Positions 36,731 through 44,945 of a DNA stretch of 64,000 nucleotides are shown here, one piece after another (position 1 is the stretch's first letter; each line of letters begins with the position of its first letter). Source of the stretch: Cupriavidus taiwanensis (GTDB lineage: Bacteria > Pseudomonadota > Gammaproteobacteria > Burkholderiales > Burkholderiaceae); NCBI RefSeq assembly GCF_900250075.1, contig NZ_LT977071.1, positions 1 through 64,000 of the forward strand, given 5' to 3'. The notes under the pieces are model-generated. The model searched no databases. It was not told where the DNA came from and saw nothing but the letters and a program-made list of their open reading frames with translations. The translations under genes were made by a program, and so were the position numbers.

Positions 36731-37531
36731 CTAGATCGATACCGCGTGCGCGCGGTTGCCCAGTGCGCGCACCACGCTGAACACCGTCAGCGCGGAAGTC
36801 TTGGGATTTGCCGCGAGCGGCTTGCCGCGCATGGTCAGCTCGAAGCCGCCGAAGGCGCCGCGCGCTTCCACGTGATGCACGTTCTCCACCGCATGCGGGT
36901 CGGCCAGCAGCTTGACCGAGGTGCGGTCCAGCCCCAGGCCTGCCAGCGACACCGTGGCGGCCACGTTGGCGTTCTTGGGATACAGGCGCGCCGCATCGCG
37001 CGCCGTGCCTTCGAAGATCACCGTGGCTTCGGTCAGCGCATCCAGATCGAAGAGCTGCTCGGCCGGGGTGCCAGTCCAGGCGCGCGCCGGCTTGCGGCCG
37101 GTGTAGATCACTTCATCCAGCCCGCCGACGCGCGCCGCTGCCAGCGCGTCGATGGCGCCGATCGCGCCGGACAGCAGCTGCACCTGCGTGCCGCCGCGGC
37201 GCGCCGCCGCTTCCAGCCGCTCGGCCATGCCGGGTTCGGACAGCGCGCCCACCGACACCACCATGCACGGGATGCCGCGCTCCAGCGCCGGCACGATGTG
37301 CTCTTCCAGCGCATGGTGGCCGGCGCACTCGACCAGCAGGTCGGGCCGCTGGTCGTCCAGGTGGGTGGCGACGCGGGCACGCGGCGCCAGCGCGGAGACC
37401 GCGCCACGGGCCTCATCCATCGTGTGCTCCGGCACAATCACCACGTCAAACACCACGTCCGGATCGCTCTTGAGCAATTCCAGCACGCCGCGGCCGATCG
37501 CGCCGCAGCCAACCATGGACACATGCAGCAT
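36731..37531 (-). CDS. nadX: Aspartate dehydrogenase family (NadX, DUF108)
   Basis: A 266-residue NAD(P)-dependent dehydrogenase. The Rossmann motif VGCGAIGRGVLELL is at residues 7-20. LVECAGHHALEEHIVPALERG and VSVGALSEPGM form the cofactor pocket. GTARDAARLYPKNANVAATVSLAGLGLDRTSV (about 175-206) is the conserved NadX signature. Family members oxidise L-aspartate to iminosuccinate or run the reverse reductive amination. Here it is embedded in a catabolic operon instead of with nadA/nadC, which suggests a role in amine or amino acid metabolism for this pathway. The symbol is the family name only. Confidence 0.85.
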   Translation of the reverse strand: MLHVSMVGCGAIGRGVLELLKSDPDVVFDVVIVPEHTMDEARGAVSALAPRARVATHLDDQRPDLLVECAGHHALEEHIVPALERGIPCMVVSVGALSEPGMAERLEAAARRGGTQVQLLSGAIGAIDALAAARVGGLDEVIYTGRKPARAWTGTPAEQLFDLDALTEATVIFEGTARDAARLYPKNANVAATVSLAGLGLDRTSVKLLADPHAVENVHHVEARGAFGGFELTMRGKPLAANPKTSALTVFSVVRALGNRAHAVSI

Positions 37532-37543
37532 TGCGGCTCTCCC

Positions 37544-39259
37544 TCAGGCGGTGACAGTGGTTTGTTCGCGGGCCGGCTCTTCGTTGTCCTTGTTCACCGG
37601 GGGGCCGGCGAAGATGGTCTTGAAGGAACCGATCGACAGCATGTCGATTTCCAGCAGGAACGGGCCGGATTCGGCCTTGGCCGCCTCGAGCGCGGCACCG
37701 ACCTCGGCCAGGTTGCTGACGCGCGCGTGGCGCAGCGACAGCGACTTCGCCAGCGTGGCGTAGTCCGGCGTATGCAGGTCCACATAGTGGCGGCGGCCGC
37801 CGTATTGCGCGTCCTGGATGTTCTTGATGACGCCGTAGCCCTTGTCGTTCATCAGCACGATGACCATGTCGGCGCGCTCCTGCACCGCCGTGGCCAGCTC
37901 GCCCAGGTTCAGGATGAAGCCACCGTCGCCGGCCAGCGTGAAGGTCTTCTTGCCCGAAGCCGTGGCCGCGGCGCCGATCGCGGCGCCGATGCCCATCGCC
38001 AGGCCCTGGCCGATGCCGCCGCCCAGCGCATGCACGCCGGCGCGGGAGTCGAAGATGCGCAGCTGGCGGTTGCCCCAGGTGCTGTTCGACACGGTCACGT
38101 CGCGCACCCAGTTGAAGTTGCGGCCGACCGCGCCCTGCAGCGCCTGCACCAGCGCCGAGTACGGGCCCAGGCCATCAACCAGGCTGTTGACCGCGGTGTC
38201 GTGCGCGCGGCGCAGGTCGGCGGCGAAGGCCGGGTCGATCTGCATGCGCTGTTCGAGCCGATCCGCCAGCGCATCCAGCGCCAGCGCGGCGTCGCCGCTG
38301 ACAAAGTAGTCGCTCATATAGCAGCGGCCTTCGGCGGCGGGATCGGCGTCGATGCGCAGCAGCGGGCGCGGCAGCTTCAGTTCGTATTTCAGGGTTTCAT
38401 TGCCGCGCAGGCGCGAGCCCACCACCAGCATCGCGTCGCAGGTCTGGTAGAAGGCCTCGACCGGCTTGTGCAGGTTGAACGCGCCCAGCGAGCGCGGATC
38501 GTCCTCCGGCACGATGCCGCGGCCTTGGGTGCTGGTGACCACGCCGAAGCCCAGGTCCAGCAGGCGCTGCACCTGCTTGCTGGCATGGCGCGCGCCGCCG
38601 CCCAGCCACAGCAGCGGGCGCTTCGCCTTCACCAGGCGCTCGGCCAGCGCGTCCAGCGCGTGCGCGGACGGCACGTGCTGCGGCACCGGCAGCGGCTGCA
38701 GGTCGGCCGGCAGGTCGATCAGCGCGGCCTGGATGTCGATGGGGATCTCCACGCTGACCGGGCCGGTCGGCGCGGTCAGCGCGGTCTGCACCGCCAGCTT
38801 GATGGTGCTGATGGCGGTGTCGGCGCTGCGGATGCGGAAGGCGGCCTTGGACACGGCTTTCAGCATGGTGAGCTGGTCCGGCGCTTCGTGGATGTAGGCG
38901 AGGCTCTGGTCCAGGTAAGGCGTTTCGATCTGGCCGGTGATGTGCAGCATCGGCGTGCCGGCGGTCAGCGCTTCGACCATGGCGCCGGCGGCGTTGCCGG
39001 CGGCGGTGCCGGTGCTGGTCAGGCACACGCCCAGGCCGCCGGTGGTGCGGGCGTAGGCGTCGGCCATATTGGTGCCGCCCGCTTCGCCGCGCGCCGGCAC
39101 GAAGCGGATCTTGCCGCGCTCGCCCATGGCGTCGAGGATCGGCATGTTGTGGATCGAGATCACGCCGAAGGCGGCCTTGACGCCGCACTGCTCGAGAAAC
39201 GCCGTGATGGCGCAGCCGACGGTGACCTGCTGTTGTTCGTACTGGTGTTGATTAGGCAT
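37544..39259 (-). CDS. Thiamine diphosphate-dependent enzyme (acetolactate synthase-like)
   Basis: A 571-residue ThDP enzyme with the three domains of the POX/acetolactate synthase family. The catalytic glutamate lies in ARGEAGGTNMADAYAR (about residue 58). The C-terminal ThDP/Mg motif is AGDGGFILNLGELATAV then MNDKGYG (about 450-480). FAD-binding residues cannot be judged. Such enzymes decarboxylate 2-oxo acids or make carbon-carbon bonds. The start at 39259 overlaps the SDR stop by 8 bp; the longer open frame to 39373 lies within the SDR gene. It is followed by aspartate dehydrogenase 12 bp later. Function in the operon is unknown. Confidence 0.87.
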   Translation of the reverse strand: MPNQHQYEQQQVTVGCAITAFLEQCGVKAAFGVISIHNMPILDAMGERGKIRFVPARGEAGGTNMADAYARTTGGLGVCLTSTGTAAGNAAGAMVEALTAGTPMLHITGQIETPYLDQSLAYIHEAPDQLTMLKAVSKAAFRIRSADTAISTIKLAVQTALTAPTGPVSVEIPIDIQAALIDLPADLQPLPVPQHVPSAHALDALAERLVKAKRPLLWLGGGARHASKQVQRLLDLGFGVVTSTQGRGIVPEDDPRSLGAFNLHKPVEAFYQTCDAMLVVGSRLRGNETLKYELKLPRPLLRIDADPAAEGRCYMSDYFVSGDAALALDALADRLEQRMQIDPAFAADLRRAHDTAVNSLVDGLGPYSALVQALQGAVGRNFNWVRDVTVSNSTWGNRQLRIFDSRAGVHALGGGIGQGLAMGIGAAIGAAATASGKKTFTLAGDGGFILNLGELATAVQERADMVIVLMNDKGYGVIKNIQDAQYGGRRHYVDLHTPDYATLAKSLSLRHARVSNLAEVGAALEAAKAESGPFLLEIDMLSIGSFKTIFAGPPVNKDNEEPAREQTTVTA

Positions 39260-40055
39260 GACGGGAGTGTCCTCCGGAGATATCGATATGGCTGCCCGTG
39301 GTGTACGAAGACAACGGCGAGGCAAGGAACAGGATGGCGCGGGCTGCCTCGACGGGCAGGCCCAGGCGGCCAAGGGGAATATGTTTCTGCCGGGCCAGGC
39401 GCGCGGTCCACGCGGCCCAGTCCAGGTGGCGGTCTTCCTCGGGGCGCGCGTCGAAGCGGCGACGCCACTGGCCCGATTCGACCAGCCCGATCAGGATGCC
39501 GTTGACGCGGACACCTTTGGGCGCGAACTCGGTGGCCATCGAGCGCACCAGGTTCAGCACGCCGGCGCGCGCGGCGGAAGTCGCCACCATGTGCGGCTCC
39601 GGCTGCTGCGCCAGCAGCGAGTTGACGCAGACGATGGCGCCCTGGCCCGACTTCTCCAGTTGCGGCAGGAACGCGCGCGTCGGGTGGATCACCGAGAAGA
39701 ACTTGAGCTGCAGTTCGTCCATCCAGGCCGCGTCTTCGGTATTGGCGAAGGTGGACACGCGGCCCTGGCCGGCGTTGTTGACCAGCATGTCGACGTTGCC
39801 GAGCTTCTGCTGCACGTCGGCCGCGAAGGCGGCAACCTGTTCCGGCTTGAGCACGTCGCAGCTGGCGGCATAAAGCCGGCAGCCGGCGAATTTCTCGCGC
39901 AGCTGCGCTTCGGCGCTGCGCAGGCGGGCTTCGTCGCGGCCGCACATGGCGACGGCGGCGCCCGCTTCGAGCAGCAGCTCGACGGTCGCCAGCCCGATGC
40001 CGGAGGACCCGCCGGTGACGACGGCAACCTTGCCGCCGAGTTCAATCATGGACAT
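39252..40055 (-). CDS. Short-chain dehydrogenase/reductase (SDR)
   Basis: A 267-residue classical SDR. The cofactor motif VAVVTGGSSGIGLATVELL is at about residues 9-27, and MLVNNAGQGRVS lies near 90. The catalytic position reads CVNSLLAQQPEPHMVATSAARAG, so the usual tyrosine of the Ser-Tyr-Lys set is histidine or absent: after the Ser, the YxxxK motif is replaced by MVATSAARAG. This is unusual and could make the enzyme atypical or inactive. The start at 40055 (MSMIELGG) follows GAGGACA, five bases after the IclR stop. It is in the ring-oxidation operon. Confidence 0.85.
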   Translation of the reverse strand: MSMIELGGKVAVVTGGSSGIGLATVELLLEAGAAVAMCGRDEARLRSAEAQLREKFAGCRLYAASCDVLKPEQVAAFAADVQQKLGNVDMLVNNAGQGRVSTFANTEDAAWMDELQLKFFSVIHPTRAFLPQLEKSGQGAIVCVNSLLAQQPEPHMVATSAARAGVLNLVRSMATEFAPKGVRVNGILIGLVESGQWRRRFDARPEEDRHLDWAAWTARLARQKHIPLGRLGLPVEAARAILFLASPLSSYTTGSHIDISGGHSRHA

Positions 40056-40060
40056 TGTCC

Positions 40061-40912
40061 TCACTCCCGATACAGATTCACGACCTTGCCGGCGCTGTGC
40101 AGCGACGGCCGGTAGTCGAGCAGGCGCGACAGCTCGCCCGCGGTGCTTCTCACCTTCTCCACCATCGCGTCCAGCTGTTCCGGATCGATATGCGCGGCGG
40201 GGATGGTGGCGCCCAGCGCCGCCACCACCTTGCCGGTGCGGTCGCGCACCGGCGCCGCGATGGTCGAGATGCTCGATTCGAAAAAGCCTTCCTGCAGCAC
40301 GTAGCCGCGCTCGCGGTCGCGCTGGACGATGGCGAAGAGCGCATCGGCGGTGCGCGGCGTGCTGTCGGAGAACACTTCGAGCTGCGCCTCCGGATACAGC
40401 GCGCGCAGCTCCGCCAGCGACAGGTCTTCCAGCAGCACGCGCCCCAGCACGGTGGCATGCGCGGGCAGCCGCGTGCCGACGTTGACCGAACTGGCGAAGG
40501 GCCGCGGCGACATCGCCTTGGCCACGTAGACGATCGAGCGCCCGTCGCGCACCACCAGGTTGGTCGGGTAGCCGATCTCGTCGCGCAGCCGCTCCAGCAG
40601 CGGGCGGCCCAGTTCGGTCAACTCCAGCGACGCCAGGTACTCGAACCCGAGCCGCAGCACCGCCATGCCCAGCCGGAAATCCCGCCCGCCATCGGCGCGC
40701 TCGACAAAGCCCAGCATTTCCAGCGTGGTCAGCAGGCGGAACACGGTGGAGCGCGGCACCTTGAGGCGGCGCGCCAGTTCCGCGGCCGACATGGTGCGGT
40801 CCTTGCTGCTGAACTCGCCGAGCAGGCGCAGTCCGCGCTCGAGGCCCGGGACGATGTACTTGTCCGGGGTCTCGTTGGCGGCGGGCGTCGTCGGGATGGC
40901 GTTGGTGCTCAT
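40061..40912 (-). CDS. IclR family transcriptional regulator (PcaR/PobR-like), paralogue of 22668-23519
   Basis: A 283-residue IclR protein with YIVPGLERGLRLLGEFSSKD leading into the winged helix, and the recognition helix KVPRSTVFRLLTTLEMLGFVE. The effector domain has SSVNVGTRLPAHATVLGRVL and SISTIAAPVRDRTGKVVAAL. It is about 80 percent identical by eye to the IclR protein in the molybdenum-hydroxylase operon, with virtually the same DNA-binding domain. It differs mainly in the first 15 residues and the C-terminal tail (HSAGKVVNLYRE). It lies between cupin and SDR genes in the ring-oxidation operon, so both regulators are probably co-expressed with the pathways they control. Confidence 0.93.
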   Translation of the reverse strand: MSTNAIPTTPAANETPDKYIVPGLERGLRLLGEFSSKDRTMSAAELARRLKVPRSTVFRLLTTLEMLGFVERADGGRDFRLGMAVLRLGFEYLASLELTELGRPLLERLRDEIGYPTNLVVRDGRSIVYVAKAMSPRPFASSVNVGTRLPAHATVLGRVLLEDLSLAELRALYPEAQLEVFSDSTPRTADALFAIVQRDRERGYVLQEGFFESSISTIAAPVRDRTGKVVAALGATIPAAHIDPEQLDAMVEKVRSTAGELSRLLDYRPSLHSAGKVVNLYRE

Positions 40913-40943
40913 GGTCAGTGCGTGTGGACGGGCCGATGGCGCA

Positions 40944-41480
40944 TCAGCGCTTGATCTTCGTCAGCGGATGCTCGGGCGGGTAGGTCGGCGTGATCGGCTT
41001 CTTGGCGCCGAGCATCACGCACATCAGCGCGTCTTCCTCGCCGATATTGATTTCCTCGCGGTACACGCCCGGCGGCACCGAGACCAGGTCGCGGTCGGTC
41101 AGGATGGTCTCGAAGCGCTCGCCATCCTTTTCAAGAATCAGCTTGATCTTGCCGCGCAGGATGAAGAACACCTCTTCCACGTCGGTGTGCAGGTGCGACG
41201 GGCCTTCATGGCCGGCCGGGATGATCATGGTGGAGAAGGTGAAGTGCTCCGACGGCACGGTGTTGGTGTCCGCGGCCACGCCGGTGCCGCCGGTGCCCAG
41301 GTAGCGCATCTGCGCGCGGCGGTACTTGGGGTCGTAGTCGGCCTGGAACTTCAGCGCGTCCCAGTCGTACTTGCGCGTGGAGAAGCGCGCCACCCGGCTT
41401 TCCATCCACTGGTCGAACGAGGCGCCGTCCGGCTGGTCCCAGGAACGCTTGATGTTTTGCTGTTGGGAAAGATCGCTCAT
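40944..41480 (-). CDS. Cupin domain-containing protein
   Basis: A 178-residue single-cupin protein. The metal-binding motif 1 is PAGHEGPSHLHTDVEEVFFILRG, with H96, H98 and E102/E103 as candidate ligands. The second motif region reads VSVPPGVYREEINIGEEDALM, where the usual histidine is missing, so metal binding may use fewer ligands. Cupins in aromatic operons are often dioxygenases, decarboxylases or small-molecule sensors; here no direct activity can be assigned. It is followed by the IclR gene after 31 bp, and preceded by a 162-bp gap holding repeat copy 2. Confidence 0.85.
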   Translation of the reverse strand: MSDLSQQQNIKRSWDQPDGASFDQWMESRVARFSTRKYDWDALKFQADYDPKYRRAQMRYLGTGGTGVAADTNTVPSEHFTFSTMIIPAGHEGPSHLHTDVEEVFFILRGKIKLILEKDGERFETILTDRDLVSVPPGVYREEINIGEEDALMCVMLGAKKPITPTYPPEHPLTKIKR

Positions 41481-41528
41481 TTGGATTCCTTCGATTGAAT
41501 GTTTTCGGAATTCACGACGCCGCCCGCA

Positions 41529-41605
41529 CGTCGTCGTCCCCGCGCACGCGGGGACCCAGTGTCGTTAAAGACGCTGGATTCCCGCCTGCGCGGGAATGAC
41601 GGTGG
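41529..41605. repeat. Intergenic palindromic repeat, copy 2
   Basis: A 77-bp element with hairpins GTCCCCGCGCACGCGGGGAC and ATTCCCGCCTGCGCGGGAAT, separated by CCAGTG and AGACGCTGG as in the other copies. It lies between the cupin and SDR genes of the ring-oxidation operon. Confidence 0.75.
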
Positions 41606-41642
41606 TGTGCGAGTGTGGTCATGAAATAAGAAACGCCCTGAA

Positions 41643-42416
41643 TCAATGCATGACGAAGCCGCCGTTGACCGCCAGCGTCTGCCCGGTCACGAACCGGGCG
41701 AGGTCAGACAGCGCGAACAGCACCGCGCCGCAGACGTCCTCAGGCAGTTGCTCGCGCGAGATCGCGCGTTGCTCGCGGTACAGGTCGTGCCGGTGCTGGG
41801 GCACGTACTCGGTGGCTTCGACCAGCGTCAGGCCCGGCGCCACGGCGTTGACCGTGATCTGGTCGCGGCCCAGCTCGCGTGCCAGCGAACGGGTCATGCC
41901 GATGATGGCGCTCTTGCTGGCCACGTAGGCGAGCAGGTTGGGCGCGCCCCACAGCGGCGTGTCAGAGGCCAGGTTGACCACCGCGCCACGGCCGCTGGCG
42001 CGCAGCGCCGGCAGGCAGGCGGCAGTCATCAGCCAGGTGCCCCGCACGTTGACGTTCATCACGCGGTCCCAGGTGGCAATGTCGATGGCGCTGGCGTCGC
42101 GGCCGCCGGAGTCGGTCACGGCAGCGTTGTTGACCAGGCCGTCGAGGCCGCCCAGTGCCTTCACCGCGGCGTCGGCGCAAGCCTGCACCGAGGCGGGATC
42201 CGACAGGTCCAGCGTGACCGGCACCACCTTCAGGCCGCGGGCGCGCAGTGCGTCGGCCTCCTGCTGCAGGCGTTCGGCCAGGATATCGGCCATGGCCACG
42301 CTGGCGCCGGCTTCGGCCAGCGACCGGGCGAAGGCCAGGCCCAGGCCGCGCGCGGCGCCGGTGACCAGCACCTTGCGGCCCGCCAGCAGCGGGTTGTGCT
42401 TGATGGCTTCAGGCAT
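41643..42416 (-). CDS. Short-chain dehydrogenase/reductase (candidate dihydrodiol dehydrogenase)
   Basis: A 257-residue SDR with the TGAARGLGLAFARSLAEAG cofactor motif (about residue 19), LVNNAAVTDSGG (about 91), NLASDTPLWGAPNLLAYVASKSA (about 145-170, with S, Y and K of the catalytic set), and a canonical C-terminus TLAVNGGFVMH. It overlaps the Rieske oxygenase gene by 8 bp. In Rieske pathways an SDR of this kind oxidises the cis-dihydrodiol to the catechol, so that role is plausible, but related SDRs also act on ketones and alcohols. Confidence 0.9.
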   Translation of the reverse strand: MPEAIKHNPLLAGRKVLVTGAARGLGLAFARSLAEAGASVAMADILAERLQQEADALRARGLKVVPVTLDLSDPASVQACADAAVKALGGLDGLVNNAAVTDSGGRDASAIDIATWDRVMNVNVRGTWLMTAACLPALRASGRGAVVNLASDTPLWGAPNLLAYVASKSAIIGMTRSLARELGRDQITVNAVAPGLTLVEATEYVPQHRHDLYREQRAISREQLPEDVCGAVLFALSDLARFVTGQTLAVNGGFVMH

Positions 42417-43470
42417 GGCTGGCGGCTCCGGCGGGCTTCAGCATGGCAACCGGCTCGTCGGCGACTTCCTGCTCGGCGCGGCGCTTGAGCAGGCGGCGCA
42501 CGCGGGTGATGCCGGCGTCGTGCTGGTACAGCATCTCGTGGTCGCGGGCGTTCGGGGCCATCATTTCCAGCACCACGCGGTCCTGCTCCAGCACGTCCCA
42601 GTGCAGCTGCTCCAGGCGGTTGCGATACAGGAAGCGCCACACGTCGCGTTCCCAGCCCTGCACCTGGCGGGTACGCCAGAAGAACACCATGCAGTGGTCT
42701 TCATCCACCGGCGTGGCCATGCCGACGATGCCGAACGGGCCGCCGGGGCCGACCTTGGCGCGGTACGGGATCGCCAGGCGCAGCCACAGCGTGCCGGTCT
42801 CGCCGAATTCCACCCAGTCGAAGTTGACGCCGCGCTGGCCGGTCTTCTCGAACACCAGGCCATGCTCGGTCTCGCGGATCTGCATCACGGCGGACTTCTC
42901 GCCGGAGGCCATCGAGTGCGACACCGCGTGCAGGTAGGCGCCGTGCATCGGGTCCATCACGTTGTCGATGGCATAGCGGTAGTTGCAGTCCCAGTGCGCC
43001 ACGCACAGGAAGTTGCTGTGTTCCTCGCTGACCAGTTCTTCCGGCAGGCGCAGTTCGTCGGGACTGCCCTCGCCTTGCGGGGCCTGGTCGCCGAACCACA
43101 GGAAGATCGCGCCGGCCCTTTCCTGCACCGGATAGCTGCGCACGCAGGTGCGGCCTTCCAGCGGGCAGCTTTCCACCGCCGGCACGCTCTTGACCCGGCC
43201 GTCGCCGCCGACTTCCACGCCGTGGTACCAGCAGGCGACGCGGTCGCCCAGATTCCAGCCCATCGACAGGCGCGCGCCGCGGTGCGGGCAGCGGTCTTCG
43301 AGCGCGTGGACCTGGCCGGCGCCATCGCGCCACAGCACGATGTTCTGGCTCAGGCGGGTGATGCCGATCGGGGCATGGGACACGGCCCACGAGGCGGCGA
43401 CGGGGTACCAGTAGTTGCGCAGGCCGGTGTTGAGGCGGGCTTCGGCGCGGGCTTGCTTGTTCGATTCCAT
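42409..43470 (-). CDS. Aromatic ring-hydroxylating Rieske oxygenase, alpha subunit
   Basis: A 353-residue oxygenase of the phthalate/vanillate-O-demethylase class. The Rieske 2Fe-2S site is C61-P-H63 and C80-W-Y-H83 (CXH-X16-CXXH). The mononuclear iron facial triad begins in NVMDPMHGAYLH with D173, H176 and H181. The C-terminal fold matches single-subunit oxygenases that lack a separate beta subunit, and none is present here. It takes electrons from the reductase encoded at 33143-34099 in the same operon. It is preceded by a 101-residue protein gene 39 bp upstream. The ring or methyl group attacked is not known. Confidence 0.94.
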   Translation of the reverse strand: MESNKQARAEARLNTGLRNYWYPVAASWAVSHAPIGITRLSQNIVLWRDGAGQVHALEDRCPHRGARLSMGWNLGDRVACWYHGVEVGGDGRVKSVPAVESCPLEGRTCVRSYPVQERAGAIFLWFGDQAPQGEGSPDELRLPEELVSEEHSNFLCVAHWDCNYRYAIDNVMDPMHGAYLHAVSHSMASGEKSAVMQIRETEHGLVFEKTGQRGVNFDWVEFGETGTLWLRLAIPYRAKVGPGGPFGIVGMATPVDEDHCMVFFWRTRQVQGWERDVWRFLYRNRLEQLHWDVLEQDRVVLEMMAPNARDHEMLYQHDAGITRVRRLLKRRAEQEVADEPVAMLKPAGAASHA

Positions 43471-43509
43471 GTGGTTCTCGCTTAGACGCTGTGCTGGGGC
43501 GGCGGGGGC

Positions 43510-43815
43510 TCAGGCGCCCAGGCGGCGCATTTCCGACAGGAAGCGCTCTTCGGTCCAGGGCTGGCTGTCGACGGTCAGGAAGCCGGCGGCGTTGCACGCG
43601 CGCACGATGTCCTGCGGGTTCTGCGCGCCGCCCTCGAAGGCAGCTTCGAGCGCGTCGCCCAGCGCGTTCTCATAAGCGCTCGGGGCGCTGGCGCGGGTCT
43701 GCCAGACGATGTTGGCGACCTTGCCGGGTCGCTCGATATGGCCCTTGCCCGCCACGTTGTTCGGCGCCGGACGCTCCCAGGGCACCAGGTTCGGGTTGTA
43801 CGAGAGGCTTTCCAT
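43510..43815 (-). CDS. Small helper protein, recombinase-like helix-turn-helix family (tentative)
   Basis: A 101-residue protein starting MESLSYNPNLVPWERPAPNN at 43815, with GGAG nine bases upstream. A longer start at 43830 lacks a ribosome site. The end WTEERFLSEMRRLGA and the middle YENALGDALEAAFEGGAQNPQDIV resemble small proteins annotated as recombinase-like HTH that commonly lie immediately before Rieske oxygenase genes. This comes from memory and is not verified. It is the first gene of the twelve-gene ring-oxidation operon. DNA binding, subunit or adaptor roles are all possible. Confidence 0.65.
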   Translation of the reverse strand: MESLSYNPNLVPWERPAPNNVAGKGHIERPGKVANIVWQTRASAPSAYENALGDALEAAFEGGAQNPQDIVRACNAAGFLTVDSQPWTEERFLSEMRRLGA

Positions 43816-43894
43816 TGCGCTTGGCTCCATGTCTTGCAGCTGGGGGACCGTGTTCCGCGTGCGTGGTCGGCCGGTCTGCTGGCTGCCGCGCTAC

Positions 43895-43929
43895 GTTTTA
43901 CTAATGAAACACTGGTTTAGATATTGAAC
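43895..43929. promoter_or_regulatory. Tandem IclR-type operator before the Rieske operon
   Basis: Site I, GTTTTACTAATGAAAC (43895-43910), and site II, GTTTAGATATTGAAC (43915-43929), start exactly 20 bp apart, 80-115 bp upstream of the small protein ATG at 43815. The overall block is nearly the same as at 29151 (site I differs by one base, and both end GAACACA). The remaining part of the 251-bp gap, 43945-44066, is very GC-rich, with a hairpin (GGCGGCGC...GCGCCGCC) and no gene. Confidence 0.65.
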
Positions 43930-44066
43930 ACAGGTACGACTATAGACAACGACGGCCTAAAAATTGACTGGGGTTAACCCGCGACCGGGCAGATTGCCCG
44001 GCGGCGCGGCGCAAGCGAGGCGCCGCCAAGGCGGGACGCGGCGACAGGACGCCGCAGGGCGAGGAG

Positions 44067-44945
44067 TTACTGGCCGGCCGGCAGGGCCGAACGGATCAGC
44101 CGCGCCGTGGCGGCGGCCTGGTCGATATAGCAGGCGTGCCCGGCATCCGGGATCAGCGAGAACGGCAGGTCGAAGCGTTCTGCCAGCGCCGCGCAGGCGG
44201 GCGGCGTGGTGACGATATCGCGGCCGCCGCAGGCGATCTGCGTCGGCAGCCGGTCGGGGCGCCGCGCCAGGTAGGCATCGATGTCGTCGCCGCACAGCAT
44301 CGCCACCGCCTGGCGATAGCCGTCCGGGTTCAGCCGCCGCATGTTCCAGCGCACCCAGGCCTGCGCGCCCGCATCGGCCGCTTCGCTGAGCAGCCGGGCC
44401 GGGCCCCGCTGCGCCAGCCCGTCGACGCCCAGCGACGCCAGCGCCTCCAGGCGCTGGCTTGCCACCGCGCTGGCCTGCGCCTCCTTGCCAGGCGCGCCGT
44501 AGCCTTGCGCCACGCTCAGCAGCAGCAGGCGATCTGGTAGCGCGCGCGCGGTGGCGGCATAGGCGGCCGCCATCAGCGCACCCAGCGAATGCCCGACTAC
44601 CAGCGCCGGCTGCACGCCGAGCGCCGCCAGCAGGCCCTCGAGCCGCCGCGCATAGTCCGCGGCCAGCGGCCGGGCCTGCGCCAGCGGCGAGGAATCGCCG
44701 TAGCCCGGCGCGTCCCATGCGATCACGCGCGCATGCGCGGCGAGCAGGCTGGCGCAGGGCAGCCACGACGCCGCCCCGGAGCTGATGCCATGCAGCAGCA
44801 CCACCACCGGACCGGAGCCGCCGCCGCAGCGGTAGGCCACGCGCGCGCCATCCACCTGCGCCACGCGCTGGGCAAAGCCGCTGTCCAGGGCGTCCAGCAC
44901 GCCACGGTCCGGTTCGGCATGCGTCTGACGCTGATTTTGTTCCAT
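44067..44945 (-). CDS. Alpha/beta hydrolase
   Basis: A protein of up to 292 residues with the alpha/beta hydrolase fold. VVVLLHGISSGAASW holds the oxyanion hole, WDAPGYGDSSPL follows, the nucleophile elbow is VGHSLGALMAA (Ser), and the C-terminal catalytic histidine is in IPDAGHACYID. Members include meta-cleavage product hydrolases, fitting the nearby extradiol enzyme, but esterase or lactonase activity is also possible. The start is uncertain. The ATG at 44945 lies inside the shared 16-bp operator and has no ribosome site; a GTG at 44900 would put the operator 39-73 bp upstream, a more usual position, and still leaves a complete fold. Confidence 0.82.
   Translation of the reverse strand: MEQNQRQTHAEPDRGVLDALDSGFAQRVAQVDGARVAYRCGGGSGPVVVLLHGISSGAASWLPCASLLAAHARVIAWDAPGYGDSSPLAQARPLAADYARRLEGLLAALGVQPALVVGHSLGALMAAAYAATARALPDRLLLLSVAQGYGAPGKEAQASAVASQRLEALASLGVDGLAQRGPARLLSEAADAGAQAWVRWNMRRLNPDGYRQAVAMLCGDDIDAYLARRPDRLPTQIACGGRDIVTTPPACAALAERFDLPFSLIPDAGHACYIDQAAATARLIRSALPAGQ

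Noticed and set aside
36746..39505. A 919-residue open reading frame on the plus strand opposite the aspartate dehydrogenase and ThDP enzyme genes
   Set aside because: Its translation is low-complexity (Arg/Gln/His-rich) and matches no family, and the opposite strand carries two clear enzymes. It is a shadow caused by high GC.
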